Of a stretch of DNA of 64,000 nt, positions 46,341 through 54,907 are shown one piece after another; within the stretch, counting starts at the first letter, position 1; the number at the start of each line of letters is the position of its first letter. The notes under the pieces were generated by a model. The model did no database searches, was not told the DNA's origin, and worked only from the letters and a program-made list of their open reading frames with translations. Origin of the DNA: Campylobacter sp. CNRCH_2014_0184h. GTDB lineage: Bacteria; Campylobacterota; Campylobacteria; Campylobacterales; Campylobacteraceae. The stretch lies in the NCBI RefSeq assembly GCF_025772985.1, contig NZ_JAKMTB010000002.1:1-64000 (forward strand). Direction: 5' to 3'. The translations under genes and the position numbers were made by a program.

Positions 46341-47675
46341 TTATAAAATTTGGTTTAACATAATGATAATAATCGCAACAGGCGCAACAAATCTGAGTAA
46401 AAAATACCATATTTCAAAAATACTTTTACTCATAAATTTAGAAAACAAATTATAGATTTTCATTTTATCTACAAAAAATCCTACAAAAATAGCACTAGCA
46501 ATAGCTCCAAGTGGGAGCATAAAATTAGAAGTTAATTTATCCAAAATATCAAAAAAACTTAGACCAAAAAAACTAAAACTAGCCCCATAACTAGCACTAA
46601 AAGATAAAATACAACTCATCCCCAAAAGAAAAACCACAAACCCTATAAAAACCAAAGCCTTTTTTCTTGAAATTTTATATTCATTCACAAGATAAAAAGT
46701 AAAAGGTTCTATCATAGAAACTGCTGAAGTAATCCCTGCAAAAAATAAGGCCAAGAAAAAATAAAAGGCTAAAAAATGCCCAAAGATAGCACCTAAGTTG
46801 GAAAATAAAGTCGTTAAAGATATAAATACAAGTCCAGCGCCTTCTGCGGGATTGGCATTAAATTTAAATATAAAAGTAAATACAATAAGTCCCATCATTA
46901 AGCCTATGCTGATATTTAAAAGCACAATTATGGCTGAACTTGTGATTAAATTTGTATCATCTTTTAATGAAGCTGCGTAAGTAGTAATACAACCTATACC
47001 TAAACATAAGGTAAAAAAAGCAAGGCCTAAAGCTGTTAAAACTGAGTTTAAACTAAGTTTAGTAAAATCAGGATAAAACAAATAAACAAAAGCTTCTTTA
47101 AAACCATCTTGAAAAAAGCAATACACTAGCATTAATACAAGCATGATAAATAAACTTGGCATGATCCAAACATTCAGTTTTTCTATACCACTTTTAACCC
47201 CTCTTGAGACAACAAACAAGGTAAGAAAAAAAGCAATTAAAAAATACAAACTACTTTCTAAAATACTATTTTGTATTAAATTTCCAAACAAAGCTCCTGC
47301 CTCTTGGGTATTACTAGGCAAATAATAAATCGAAGTTATCATGTATTTTAAAACCCAACCCATAATAACAAGATAAAAAGATAATACAAAAATTCCACCA
47401 AGCATAAAAAATCCCGCAAATTTCCATTTTTGAGCATACTTGGTTGCTAAACTTTTATAAGCATTTACAGGATCACTTTGACTTAATCTTCCCATAGCAA
47501 TTTCAGCTAAAAATACACAAAATCCCACGCTAATAGTCAAAAGCAAATACAAAAGCACAAAAGCAAAACCACCATTTTGCCCTACTAAGGTTGGAAATTT
47601 CCAAGCATTTCCAAGCCCTATAGCACCACCTGCAACAGCTAATACAAAGCCTATTTTAGAAAATTTATCATTCAT
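46341..47675 (-). CDS. NSS-family sodium:amino acid symporter, copy 1 (Cj0934c-like)
   Basis: A 444-residue neurotransmitter:sodium symporter of LeuT/MhsT fold with about 11-12 membrane segments. The opening GAIGLGNAWKFPTLVGQNGG is the sodium- and substrate-site region of membrane segment 1. FFAGITSAVSMIEPFTFYL belongs to the segment 8 region. The substrate is probably an amino acid, not known. It is the last of three tandem copies and the most diverged of them. AAGG precedes the ATG. In C. jejuni I recall two such genes here, not three. Confidence 0.9.
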   Translation of the reverse strand: MNDKFSKIGFVLAVAGGAIGLGNAWKFPTLVGQNGGFAFVLLYLLLTISVGFCVFLAEIAMGRLSQSDPVNAYKSLATKYAQKWKFAGFFMLGGIFVLSFYLVIMGWVLKYMITSIYYLPSNTQEAGALFGNLIQNSILESSLYFLIAFFLTLFVVSRGVKSGIEKLNVWIMPSLFIMLVLMLVYCFFQDGFKEAFVYLFYPDFTKLSLNSVLTALGLAFFTLCLGIGCITTYAASLKDDTNLITSSAIIVLLNISIGLMMGLIVFTFIFKFNANPAEGAGLVFISLTTLFSNLGAIFGHFLAFYFFLALFFAGITSAVSMIEPFTFYLVNEYKISRKKALVFIGFVVFLLGMSCILSFSASYGASFSFFGLSFFDILDKLTSNFMLPLGAIASAIFVGFFVDKMKIYNLFSKFMSKSIFEIWYFLLRFVAPVAIIIIMLNQIL

Positions 47676-47684
47676 TTTAATGCC

Positions 47685-49022
47685 TTAGAAAAAAAGCTGT
47701 CTGGCCATGATTAAAATCACTGCTAATGGAGAAATATATCTTAAAAAGATATACCAAATTTCAAAATACACCCCACGCATAAAGGGATGAAATAAAATTT
47801 GCAAAGCTTCTTTTTTAAGCACAAAACCCACAAAAAACGCTGTAATTAAAGCAGAAATTGGCATTAATAAATTTTGTATGAAAAAGTCTAAAATATCAAA
47901 AAAACTTTTTCCAAAGAAATTTAAACTTGGTGCGCTTACATGATAAAAAGAAAGTATAGATAAACTTCCAAGAAAATAAACAATCACACCTACAAAAACC
48001 AAAGCTTTCTTTCTTGAAATTTGATAACGATTTATAAGATAAAAAGTAAAAGGTTCTATCATGGAAATAGCTGAAGTAATTCCTGCAAAAAATAAAGCTA
48101 TAAAAAAGGCTATAGCTAAAACATTTCCTAAAAATCCTAATTTTGCAAAAAGTGTTGTTAATGATATAAATATAAGCCCTGGACCTTGTTGGGTAGGATC
48201 AGCTCCGAATTCAAATATAAAAGTAAATACAATAAGCCCCATCATTAAGCCAATGATAGTATTAATGATGATAATATTTAAAGCACTACTTATAAAATTT
48301 GTTTTATCAGGCAAGTTTGCTGCGTAAGTTAAAATCACACAAACACCCAAAGACATACTAAAAAACGCAAGCCCTAGTGCATCTAATATAGAATTAACAC
48401 TTAATTTTGAAAAATCAGGTACAAACAAAAACTCACTTGCTTTAGAAAAACCATCCATACTAAAAGAATACCCAAGCATTAAAATAAGCAGTATAAATAA
48501 GCTTGGCATCATCCAAACATTGAGTTTTTCTATACCACTTTTAACACCTTTTGATACTACATAAAAAATAACTATAAATACAAAAGTAAAACATATAAAT
48601 TGAGATAAAACATCATTAGAAAGTAAATTTCCAAAAATAGCGCCTGCTTCATTTGTATCTTTAGGTAGTTCAAAAAACCCAAAATAAGCATATTTTGCTA
48701 TCCAACCTATCACAACACTATAAAAAGACACTAAAATAATAGCACCAAGCATAAAAAATCCCGCAAATGACCATGCCTTTTTATTTTTTGGTGCTAAAGT
48801 ATGATAAGCATTTACAGGATCTTTTTCGCTAAGTTTTCCTATGCTAAGTTCTGCTAAAAATATTACAAAAGCCACACCCAAGGTTAAAAGTAAATACACT
48901 ACTACAAAAGCTGAACCGCCATTGTTACCCACTAAAGTTGGAAATTTCCAAGCATTTCCAAGCCCAACGGCTGAACCTGCCACTGCTAATACAAAACCTA
49001 TCTTAGAAAATTTTTCATTCAT
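47685..49022 (-). CDS. NSS-family sodium:amino acid symporter, copy 2 (Cj0935c-like)
   Basis: A 445-residue paralogue of the flanking genes with the same fold and the same signature (GSAVGLGNAWKFPTLVG). It is closest to copy 3: residues around membrane segments 4-5 (from GAIFGNLLSND to SKASEFLF) are identical, and the underlying 222 bases are the same. Outside this tract the two diverge clearly. AAGG precedes the ATG. It lies nine bases after copy 3, so the three genes are co-transcribed. Confidence 0.9.
   Translation of the reverse strand: MNEKFSKIGFVLAVAGSAVGLGNAWKFPTLVGNNGGSAFVVVYLLLTLGVAFVIFLAELSIGKLSEKDPVNAYHTLAPKNKKAWSFAGFFMLGAIILVSFYSVVIGWIAKYAYFGFFELPKDTNEAGAIFGNLLSNDVLSQFICFTFVFIVIFYVVSKGVKSGIEKLNVWMMPSLFILLILMLGYSFSMDGFSKASEFLFVPDFSKLSVNSILDALGLAFFSMSLGVCVILTYAANLPDKTNFISSALNIIIINTIIGLMMGLIVFTFIFEFGADPTQQGPGLIFISLTTLFAKLGFLGNVLAIAFFIALFFAGITSAISMIEPFTFYLINRYQISRKKALVFVGVIVYFLGSLSILSFYHVSAPSLNFFGKSFFDILDFFIQNLLMPISALITAFFVGFVLKKEALQILFHPFMRGVYFEIWYIFLRYISPLAVILIMARQLFF
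48423..48644. repeat. 222-bp tract identical to 49785-50006
   Basis: Inside symporter copy 2. Compared by eye, it is identical base for base with 49785-50006 in copy 3 (offset 1362). Flanking bases differ at both edges, and copy 1 is diverged at the same place. This pattern is expected from recent gene conversion between the tandem paralogues. Confidence 0.85.
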
Positions 49023-49031
49023 CTTTTAACC

Positions 49032-50384
49032 TTAAAAAAATAATTGTTTTATCATGATTAAAATCACCGCCAAAGGTGAAATATATCTTACAAAAAAATA
49101 CCAGCACTCAAAGTATTTACCCCTCATATAAGGATAAAATAAAGTTTGCAAAGCCTCTTTTTTAAGTACAAATCCTACAAAGATTGCACCAAATAACCCA
49201 CCCAAAGGCATCATTAAATTTGAAGCTATAAAATCTAATATATCAAAAAAACTTTTTCCAAAAAATTCCAAAGAATCTTTACTCCACTCAATTCCTGATA
49301 AAATACATAAACTTCCTAAAAAATACACAATGAAAGCTATAAAAATCAAAGCTTTTTTTCTTGTAAAATTATAAGAATTAATTAAGTAAAAAGTTAAAGG
49401 TTCTATCATGGAAACTGCTGAAGTAATCCCTGCAAAAAACAAAGCTATAAAAAAAGCTATGGCTAAAATATTTCCCAAAGGTAAAAAGCCAATTGGATCA
49501 ATATTTGAAAACAAACTCATTAAAGATACAAAAATCAAACCTGGACCTTGCTGAGCTGGATTGCCATTAAATTCAAATATAAAAGTAAATACAATAAGTC
49601 CCATCATAATACCAATGATAATATTAATAATAATAATATTAATAGTACTTGTAATAAAATTTGTTTTATCAGGTAAACTTGCAGAATAAGTTATAATCGA
49701 ACCCACTCCAATAGATAAAGAAAAGCAAGCAAGTCCTAAAGCACTCAAAAACGCCCCTACCCCAAGCTTAGAAAAATCAGGAGAAAACAAAAACTCACTT
49801 GCTTTAGAAAAACCATCCATACTAAAAGAATACCCAAGCATTAAAATAAGCAGTATAAATAAGCTTGGCATCATCCAAACATTGAGTTTTTCTATACCAC
49901 TTTTAACACCTTTTGATACTACATAAAAAATAACTATAAATACAAAAGTAAAACATATAAATTGAGATAAAACATCATTAGAAAGTAAATTTCCAAAAAT
50001 AGCGCCACTTTCTTCTATGCTTTTTGGTAAAGGAAAAAATCCAAAATAAGCATACTTCACAATCCATCCTATAATCACACTATAAAAAGAAACAATCAAA
50101 ATAGCGCCTATTAAAGAAAAACCGACTATAGACCAAGCTCTTTTGTGTTTTGGTGCTAAAGTATAATAAGCATTTACAGGATCTTTTTCACTAAGTTTTC
50201 CTATGCTAAGTTCTGCTAAAAATATCACAAAACCTACACCCAAAGTCAAAAATAAATACAAAAGTACAAAGGCTGAGCCTCCATTTTGCCCTACTAAAGT
50301 TGGAAATTTCCAAGCATTTCCAAGCCCAACGGCTGAACCTGCCACTGCTAATACAAAGCCTATTTTAGAAAATTTATCATTCAT
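49032..50384 (-). CDS. NSS-family sodium:amino acid symporter, copy 3
   Basis: A 450-residue symporter and first gene of the tandem trio. I start it at the ATG at 50384 because MNDKFSKIGFVLAVAG aligns exactly with the starts of copies 1 and 2, and AAGG lies about eight bases upstream. A start at 50411 would add nine residues with no support. It shares the NSS signature near residue 16 and has the 222-base tract in common with copy 2. The gap to the divergent atpE carries the atpE promoter. An amino acid is the likely substrate. Confidence 0.9.
   Translation of the reverse strand: MNDKFSKIGFVLAVAGSAVGLGNAWKFPTLVGQNGGSAFVLLYLFLTLGVGFVIFLAELSIGKLSEKDPVNAYYTLAPKHKRAWSIVGFSLIGAILIVSFYSVIIGWIVKYAYFGFFPLPKSIEESGAIFGNLLSNDVLSQFICFTFVFIVIFYVVSKGVKSGIEKLNVWMMPSLFILLILMLGYSFSMDGFSKASEFLFSPDFSKLGVGAFLSALGLACFSLSIGVGSIITYSASLPDKTNFITSTINIIIINIIIGIMMGLIVFTFIFEFNGNPAQQGPGLIFVSLMSLFSNIDPIGFLPLGNILAIAFFIALFFAGITSAVSMIEPLTFYLINSYNFTRKKALIFIAFIVYFLGSLCILSGIEWSKDSLEFFGKSFFDILDFIASNLMMPLGGLFGAIFVGFVLKKEALQTLFYPYMRGKYFECWYFFVRYISPLAVILIMIKQLFF
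49785..50006. repeat. 222-bp tract identical to 48423-48644
   Basis: Inside symporter copy 3, the partner of the tract in copy 2. It covers the codons for membrane segments 4-5 and the loop to SKASEFLF. Both edges are sharp. Confidence 0.85.
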
Positions 50385-50505
50385 AAAAATAACCTTAAAT
50401 TTTATAAACACATAAAAAACATTTAATGTAGCTAAAAAAAACTTTAATTTATTTTAAAATATGCTTATTAATTTAAATTTCAATAATTTTAAAGCTATAT
50501 TAATA

Positions 50506-50511
50506 TATAAT
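50506..50511 (+). promoter_or_regulatory. Predicted -10 box of atpE
   Basis: A perfect TATAAT gives a start site near 50518 and a leader of about 60 bases. AT-rich, T-run-containing sequence precedes it, as usual in Campylobacter. Confidence 0.6.
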
Positions 50512-50521
50512 TTCGCTTTTA

Positions 50522-50559
50522 TAAATCACGAGTAGGGATACGCAAGCCGAAAGGATTTA
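50522..50559 (+). promoter_or_regulatory. Structured leader element upstream of atpE
   Basis: TAAATC (50522-50527) pairs perfectly with GATTTA (50554-50559). The 26 bases between are unusually GC-rich for this genome and contain CGCAAG and CCGAAAGG, GNRA-type turns. It lies within the predicted 5' UTR, ending 21 bases before the ATG. I recognise no known riboswitch family. The function is open. Confidence 0.4.
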
Positions 50560-50580
50560 ATTTTATATTGAGGGAATACT

Positions 50581-50904
50581 ATGAAAAAAATCGTATTTTT
50601 AATGCTAGCTTTAAGTGGTTTTGCATTCGCTGCTGAAGGCTCTATGAATCAATGGTTAGCTTCTTTTTCTATCTTAGCAGCAGGTTTAGGACTTGGCGTT
50701 GCAGCTTTAGGTGGTGCTATTGGTATGGGTAATACTGCGGCAGCAACTATAGCAGGTACTGCTAGAAACCCTGGTCTTGGTGGTAAATTAATGACTACTA
50801 TGTTTATTGCTTTAGCGATGATTGAAGCTCAAGTTATCTATGCACTTGTTATTGCTCTTATCGCTCTTTATGCTAATCCATTCCAAGCATTAGTAGCAGC
50901 TTAA
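50581..50904 (+). CDS. atpE: F-type ATP synthase subunit c
   Basis: A 107-residue subunit c. The proton-binding Glu82 is in LAMIEAQVIY, and the polar loop ARNPG (61-65) contacts the rotor subunits. It has no sodium-type Q...ES pattern. An N-terminal signal-like segment (about 1-18, ending FAFAAEG) precedes the two hairpin helices, so the protein is longer than the usual 75-80 residues and may be processed. It is far from atpB at 56450, so the F0 genes are scattered. GAGGGA lies upstream of the ATG. It is followed by a hairpin and tRNA-Leu. Confidence 0.97.
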   Translation: MKKIVFLMLALSGFAFAAEGSMNQWLASFSILAAGLGLGVAALGGAIGMGNTAAATIAGTARNPGLGGKLMTTMFIALAMIEAQVIYALVIALIALYANPFQALVAA

Positions 50905-50909
50905 TTATA

Positions 50910-50929
50910 AAAGCCCTTTTTAGGGCTTT
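50910..50929 (+). terminator. Hairpin after atpE, before tRNA-Leu
   Basis: Perfect 8-base arms AAAGCCCT and AGGGCTTT enclose TTTT. There is no T-run after it, and the tRNA begins three bases later. It may thus be a processing or partial-termination site. Confidence 0.5.
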
Positions 50930-50931
50930 AT

Positions 50932-51017
50932 GCGGTTATGGTGAAACTGGTAGACACGCCATCTTGAGGGGGTGGTGCGCTCAGCGTGTGCGAGTTCAAA
51001 TCTCGCTAACCGCACCA
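50932..51017 (+). tRNA. tRNA-Leu (anticodon GAG)
   Basis: An 86-base class II tRNA. The acceptor arms GCGGTTA and TAACCGC pair perfectly, followed by discriminator A and encoded CCA. The anticodon stem CCATC/GGTGG holds the loop TTGAGGG with anticodon GAG, reading CUU/CUC. A long variable arm and a T arm (GCGAG TTCAAAT CTCGC) are present. It may share the atpE transcript. Confidence 0.97.
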
Positions 51018-51035
51018 TTTAAGGAATTTTAAAAA

Positions 51036-51470
51036 ATGGTTTTTTATCTCTTAATTAGTGCAATAGCTTTTTTAATTCTTTTTTTTGCTATTAAAAAATA
51101 TACACTAAAATTAGATGAGCAAGCCTTACTTGAACCCATTAAAAATGATATTTATCCTGAGTTTTGTGATCTTATTAACGAAGAAATAAGAAATATCAAA
51201 AACAATCTTTTACAAAACACTTTTACACTTCAAAATGAAAATAATAAAGATGAATTTTTGGAAAATTTAAGCGATATGAGCAGAAAGCTTAACCATATTC
51301 AAACTATGAATTTAAGTAAAAAAAGCAATGCTTTGTGGGAAGAAGCTCTTTTTGACTTTTTAAAAGAGCTCGAAAAGCTTAATGAACAATACTTAAAGAA
51401 TAGTGATGAGATTAATGATTCAATCAGAACTTCTTTGCAAGAAAAATTTTCTAATTTAACAAAAAACTAA
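51036..51470 (+). CDS. Small membrane-anchored coiled-coil protein of unknown function
   Basis: A 144-residue protein with an N-terminal membrane segment (about 1-19) followed by a soluble, mostly helical and acidic region rich in Asn, Glu and Lys with coiled-coil tendency. I do not recognise a family. AAGGAA lies about ten bases before the ATG, 18 bases after the tRNA, so it is probably on the atpE-tRNA transcript. Function is unknown. Confidence 0.65.
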   Translation: MVFYLLISAIAFLILFFAIKKYTLKLDEQALLEPIKNDIYPEFCDLINEEIRNIKNNLLQNTFTLQNENNKDEFLENLSDMSRKLNHIQTMNLSKKSNALWEEALFDFLKELEKLNEQYLKNSDEINDSIRTSLQEKFSNLTKN

Positions 51471-51502
51471 CACAAACAAATTATTTATTTCAAAAAACAC
51501 TT

Positions 51503-51508
51503 TATAAT
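51503..51508 (+). promoter_or_regulatory. Predicted -10 box of the PAS chemoreceptor
   Basis: A perfect TATAAT lies 28 bases before the ATG, in a 65-base AT-rich gap. Confidence 0.55.
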
Positions 51509-51535
51509 TTTAAGCTATTTTTATAAAGGAAATTC

Positions 51536-52831
51536 ATGTTTGTCAATAAGAAAAAAATCAATGAGCAAATTATTCAATTAGAACACTCTAATCAAGCTTT
51601 TCAAGATATACTTAATGCTATTAGCAAAACCATGGCGATGATAGAATTTCAAACAGATGGGACCATCATTAGCGCTAATGAAAATTTTCTAAAAACTATG
51701 AATTACTCTCTAGATGAAATTAAAGGAAAACACCATAGTATGTTTTGCTTACCTGAAGTAGTAAAGTCTCAACGCTATGTTGATTTTTGGAGAGATTTAA
51801 AAGGTGGCAAATCAAGAAATGGTCTTTTTAGACGCATCGCAAAAGGTGGAAAAGACATTTATCTTGAAGCTAATTATCTTCCTATTTTAGATCAAAATAA
51901 CAAAGTATATAAGGTTATTAAATTCGCCAATGACATTACTCAAAGGCACTATGAAATGCTTGATTTAAAAAACACCATAGATGCAGCTAATCGTTCTATG
52001 GCTATTATTGAATTTAATCCTTATGGAGAGATTTTAAATGCTAATGAAAACTTCACTCAAACTATGGGTTATTCACTAAATGAAATCAAAGGAAAACACC
52101 ATAGTATGTTTTGCGAAGAAAAGTTTAGAAACTCAAAAGAATATACAATTTTTTGGGAAGAATTAAGAAGTGGTAAATTCCAATCAGGAAAATTTATACG
52201 CTTTGGTAAAAACAATAAACTAATCCACCTAGAAGCAAGCTATAATCCTATCAAAAATGATGATGGAGAAATTTATAAAGTTATTAAATTTGCAACAGAT
52301 ATTACCGAGCAAGTTGTAAGAGATGAGGAAAAACTAAAGCTCATTAGCGAACTAGCAGAACAAAATGATAATTTAACACAAGAAGGCGATAGTGTTATAG
52401 AAAATACGGTTCAAAATATTCAAAATATTGCCGAGATGATGAATAATAGTAGTAATTTAGTTTCATCATTAAATGAACAATCAGAAGAAATCAAAAATAT
52501 CATTCAAACTATTAGTGATATAGCAGATCAAACCAATCTTTTAGCGCTAAATGCTGCCATAGAAGCAGCGCGTGCTGGAGAACATGGACGTGGTTTTGCC
52601 GTGGTTGCTGATGAAGTTAGAAATCTAGCTGAAAGAACTGGACATTCAGTAAATGAAATTACTACTACCATTAATTCTATTAGAAATGTAACAGCTGAAG
52701 TGGTACAAAGTATTAAAGATGGTTTAAGTGGTGTAAATCAAAGTGTGGATTTAGCCAAAGAAGCTAGAGAATGTATGGAAAAAATTAGAAATAGCTCAGC
52801 TCAAGTAGCACAAGCTATGCAAAATAAATAA
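51536..52831 (+). CDS. Cytoplasmic double-PAS methyl-accepting chemotaxis protein (CetZ/Tlp8-like)
   Basis: A 431-residue receptor without membrane segments. Two PAS domains (about 18-130 and 140-255) share repeats such as [12 protein letters not shown] and [12 protein letters not shown], and both end in a KVIKFAxDIT motif. A short MCP signalling domain follows (about 275-431), with the hairpin tip [26 protein letters not shown] split around residue 340. It likely senses redox or energy state, as CetZ does in C. jejuni (Cj1110c, from memory). AAGGAA precedes the ATG. The two PAS domains are similar enough to have arisen by duplication. Confidence 0.88.
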   Translation: MFVNKKKINEQIIQLEHSNQAFQDILNAISKTMAMIEFQTDGTIISANENFLKTMNYSLDEIKGKHHSMFCLPEVVKSQRYVDFWRDLKGGKSRNGLFRRIAKGGKDIYLEANYLPILDQNNKVYKVIKFANDITQRHYEMLDLKNTIDAANRSMAIIEFNPYGEILNANENFTQTMGYSLNEIKGKHHSMFCEEKFRNSKEYTIFWEELRSGKFQSGKFIRFGKNNKLIHLEASYNPIKNDDGEIYKVIKFATDITEQVVRDEEKLKLISELAEQNDNLTQEGDSVIENTVQNIQNIAEMMNNSSNLVSSLNEQSEEIKNIIQTISDIADQTNLLALNAAIEAARAGEHGRGFAVVADEVRNLAERTGHSVNEITTTINSIRNVTAEVVQSIKDGLSGVNQSVDLAKEARECMEKIRNSSAQVAQAMQNK

Positions 52832-52832
52832 G

Positions 52833-52858
52833 AGTTTTTAGCTCAAAAGCTAAAAACT
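52833..52858. terminator. Bidirectional terminator between the chemoreceptor and the dihydroorotase-like gene
   Basis: Perfect 11-base arms AGTTTTTAGCT and AGCTAAAAACT enclose CAAA, with T-runs on both strands. It spans the stop of the minus-strand gene. Confidence 0.8.
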
Positions 52859-54006
52859 TTTCCTGCTATAAAGCTTTTTTCTACCTTACCTTGCAAGGTA
52901 TCATTTGCATATAAACCTTCCCCTTTAAAAGAAAGATTTTCTTCAAATACAACTAAATCAGCATCAAAACCAAGTTCTATTTTACCTTTGTTTAATCCTA
53001 AAAATTGCGCTTGATTATAGCTTGTAAAATCACATAATTCTTTCCAAGTTAAAATACCTTCTTTTACTAAATATGTAAAACATAAACTCATATACATAGC
53101 TATGGCATTAACTCCAAAATCTGCTTCATCAAAAGCTAAATCTTTTTTAGTGCTAGGAGTATGTAAAGAACTTAAGAAAGTAATTTTTTTATTTTGAAGT
53201 AATTTTTTAAGGCTTATTAATTCATCTTTTGCTCTTAAAGGAGGTAAGATTTTTGCTTGAGTGTTGAAATTTTCACATATACTTTCATCTTTGATTAAAT
53301 GATGAATTGAAATTTCACTATATTGATCATGCAATAATTCAAATGATCTTGCAATTGCTAAAGAGCTAAAACAAGCTTTGTTTTTATAAAACTCCACCAA
53401 TTCTTTCATTTTTGCTACTTCACTAGTCTCAGCTATATCACTAATTCCTATAAGTCCTAATTCAAAACTTGTTTGCCCATCATTCATCACCCCATGATCA
53501 TCAAAACTCTCATCAAAACACTTTAAAAACACAGGAGTTGATTTCATATTAGCATATTGCATACATTGTCTTAAATAATTTGCACCTAAAGTACTTGAAA
53601 GTTCCAAGCCTTTTACACCCATATCAATTAAGGTGGCGATATTTTTTAATTTTTCTGTTTTATCTAATACATTAATAGTAGGTAAAACATTAATATCTAA
53701 AGATTTTAATTTATCAAAATAAAGTGCATAGCCTTGAGTGTTAGCTTCTAAACTATCTTTTAAAACAATAGTCCCTACCCCGCCTTTTAAGCATGCTTTT
53801 TCAAGATCATATAATTTATCTATACTAAATTCATTATCAAGTAAACTAACATTTAAATCAATAAACGAAGGAAGCAAAGTTTTGCCTTTTATATCAACAA
53901 TACACTCATCATTATTTAAATCATTGGCAATTTGAGTGATTTTTCCATCTTCTATTTTAAGATCAAGTACTTGTTCACCATAAATTTTTGCATTTTTGAT
54001 AATCAT
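52843..54006 (-). CDS. Dihydroorotase-like protein lacking metal ligands (PyrC2-like)
   Basis: A 387-residue amidohydrolase-fold protein of the dihydroorotase type. The opening MIIKNAKIYGEQVLDLKI and the end GFDADLVVFE are typical of the family. Where active enzymes have HxH in D-x-H-x-H, it reads FIDLNVSLLD, so the metal site is lost. It is probably a non-catalytic homologue, like the PyrC' that supports aspartate transcarbamoylase in Pseudomonas. I start it at the ATG at 54006, which overlaps gpsA as ATGA with GGAGG upstream. It is third in gatB-gpsA-pyrC2, as in C. jejuni Cj1197c-1195c. Confidence 0.8.
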   Translation of the reverse strand: MIIKNAKIYGEQVLDLKIEDGKITQIANDLNNDECIVDIKGKTLLPSFIDLNVSLLDNEFSIDKLYDLEKACLKGGVGTIVLKDSLEANTQGYALYFDKLKSLDINVLPTINVLDKTEKLKNIATLIDMGVKGLELSSTLGANYLRQCMQYANMKSTPVFLKCFDESFDDHGVMNDGQTSFELGLIGISDIAETSEVAKMKELVEFYKNKACFSSLAIARSFELLHDQYSEISIHHLIKDESICENFNTQAKILPPLRAKDELISLKKLLQNKKITFLSSLHTPSTKKDLAFDEADFGVNAIAMYMSLCFTYLVKEGILTWKELCDFTSYNQAQFLGLNKGKIELGFDADLVVFEENLSFKGEGLYANDTLQGKVEKSFIAGKVFSF

Positions 54007-54905
54007 GATATTTCCTCCTTTGATGACATCAAATCTTTCAAAGATTCCCAAGCATTTTTACCCTCTAGCATTAAAACCACTTCATTGACAATCGGGGTAT
54101 AAATTTGAAATTGCTTTGATAAGGCATGTATGGCATAAGCAGTTTGCACTCCTTCGGCTACCTCTCCAAGCTCCATTAAAATATCTTTTATATTTTTGCC
54201 ACTAGCCAAACTCAAACCTACTCTATAATTTCTTGATAGATTGCTTGAAGCTGTTAAAAATAAATCTCCAGCCCCACTAAGTCCTAAAAATGTTTCTTCT
54301 TTAGCACTAAAAAACTGCCCAAAACGGTGCATTTCTACTAAACCTCTTGAGACTAAAGAAGCTCTTGCATTATTGCCTAAATTTAAGCCATCACAAACTC
54401 CGCTTGCAATTGCTAAAACATTCTTATAAGCACCACAAATTTCAGCACCTTTAACATCAGAACTTGTATAGGTTTTAATATAGTTTGGAAAAAAACTCGC
54501 AAATTGATTACAAAGTTCTTGATTTTTACCACTAATAACCAAAGCACAAGGTTTTTTCTCTAGCACTTCGCTTGCAAAAGAAGGTCCACTTAAAAAACAA
54601 AGTCTATCACTACTTATGAACTCACCAAAAACCTCATCCATAAATTTTAAACTTTTGCAATCAATGCCCTTAGAAGCTACAAGAATTTTTTGATTTAAAT
54701 CTTTAAAATTATTTACAAGCCATTCATGTATTCCTTGAGCATATAAAACAAAAACCAAATATTCATATTCTAAAGCTTCTTTGGTGCTAACAAAATAAGA
54801 AAGATCTTTTTCGTGAAAAGAAGTTATCACGCATTCATTTTTAACACTCAATGCATCATATAAAGCACTTCCCCATTTTCCTGCACCAATAACTGCTATT
54901 TTCAT
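54003..54905 (-). CDS. gpsA: Glycerol-3-phosphate dehydrogenase [NAD(P)+]
   Basis: A 300-residue GpsA making glycerol-3-phosphate for phospholipids. The Rossmann motif is VIGAGKWGSAL at residue 4. Also seen are SGPSFASEV, KNVLAIASGVCDGL with the catalytic Lys, and LGLSGAGDLFLT with NYRVG. It follows gatB by two bases and overlaps the dihydroorotase-like gene by four. Normal length. Confidence 0.97.
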   Translation of the reverse strand: MKIAVIGAGKWGSALYDALSVKNECVITSFHEKDLSYFVSTKEALEYEYLVFVLYAQGIHEWLVNNFKDLNQKILVASKGIDCKSLKFMDEVFGEFISSDRLCFLSGPSFASEVLEKKPCALVISGKNQELCNQFASFFPNYIKTYTSSDVKGAEICGAYKNVLAIASGVCDGLNLGNNARASLVSRGLVEMHRFGQFFSAKEETFLGLSGAGDLFLTASSNLSRNYRVGLSLASGKNIKDILMELGEVAEGVQTAYAIHALSKQFQIYTPIVNEVVLMLEGKNAWESLKDLMSSKEEIS

Positions 54906-54907
54906 AT

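Noticed and set aside
50385-50411. Nine-residue N-terminal extension of symporter copy 3
   Set aside because: The two paralogues begin at the MNDKF/MNEKF position, and the Shine-Dalgarno sits before the inner ATG.
50522-50559. Cyclic di-GMP (GEMM) riboswitch before atpE
   Set aside because: AGGGATACGCAAGCC resembles part of the GEMM core, but the element is far too short and lacks the second helix and receptor pair.
50961-50975. G-run as a phase-variable tract
   Set aside because: The only notable G-run lies in the anticodon region of tRNA-Leu and is five to six bases. No long poly-G or poly-C tract was seen in the coding regions.
54007-54051. Extended start of the dihydroorotase-like gene
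   Set aside because: The frame runs into gpsA. GGAGG lies just before the ATG at 54006, which gives the family N-terminus.
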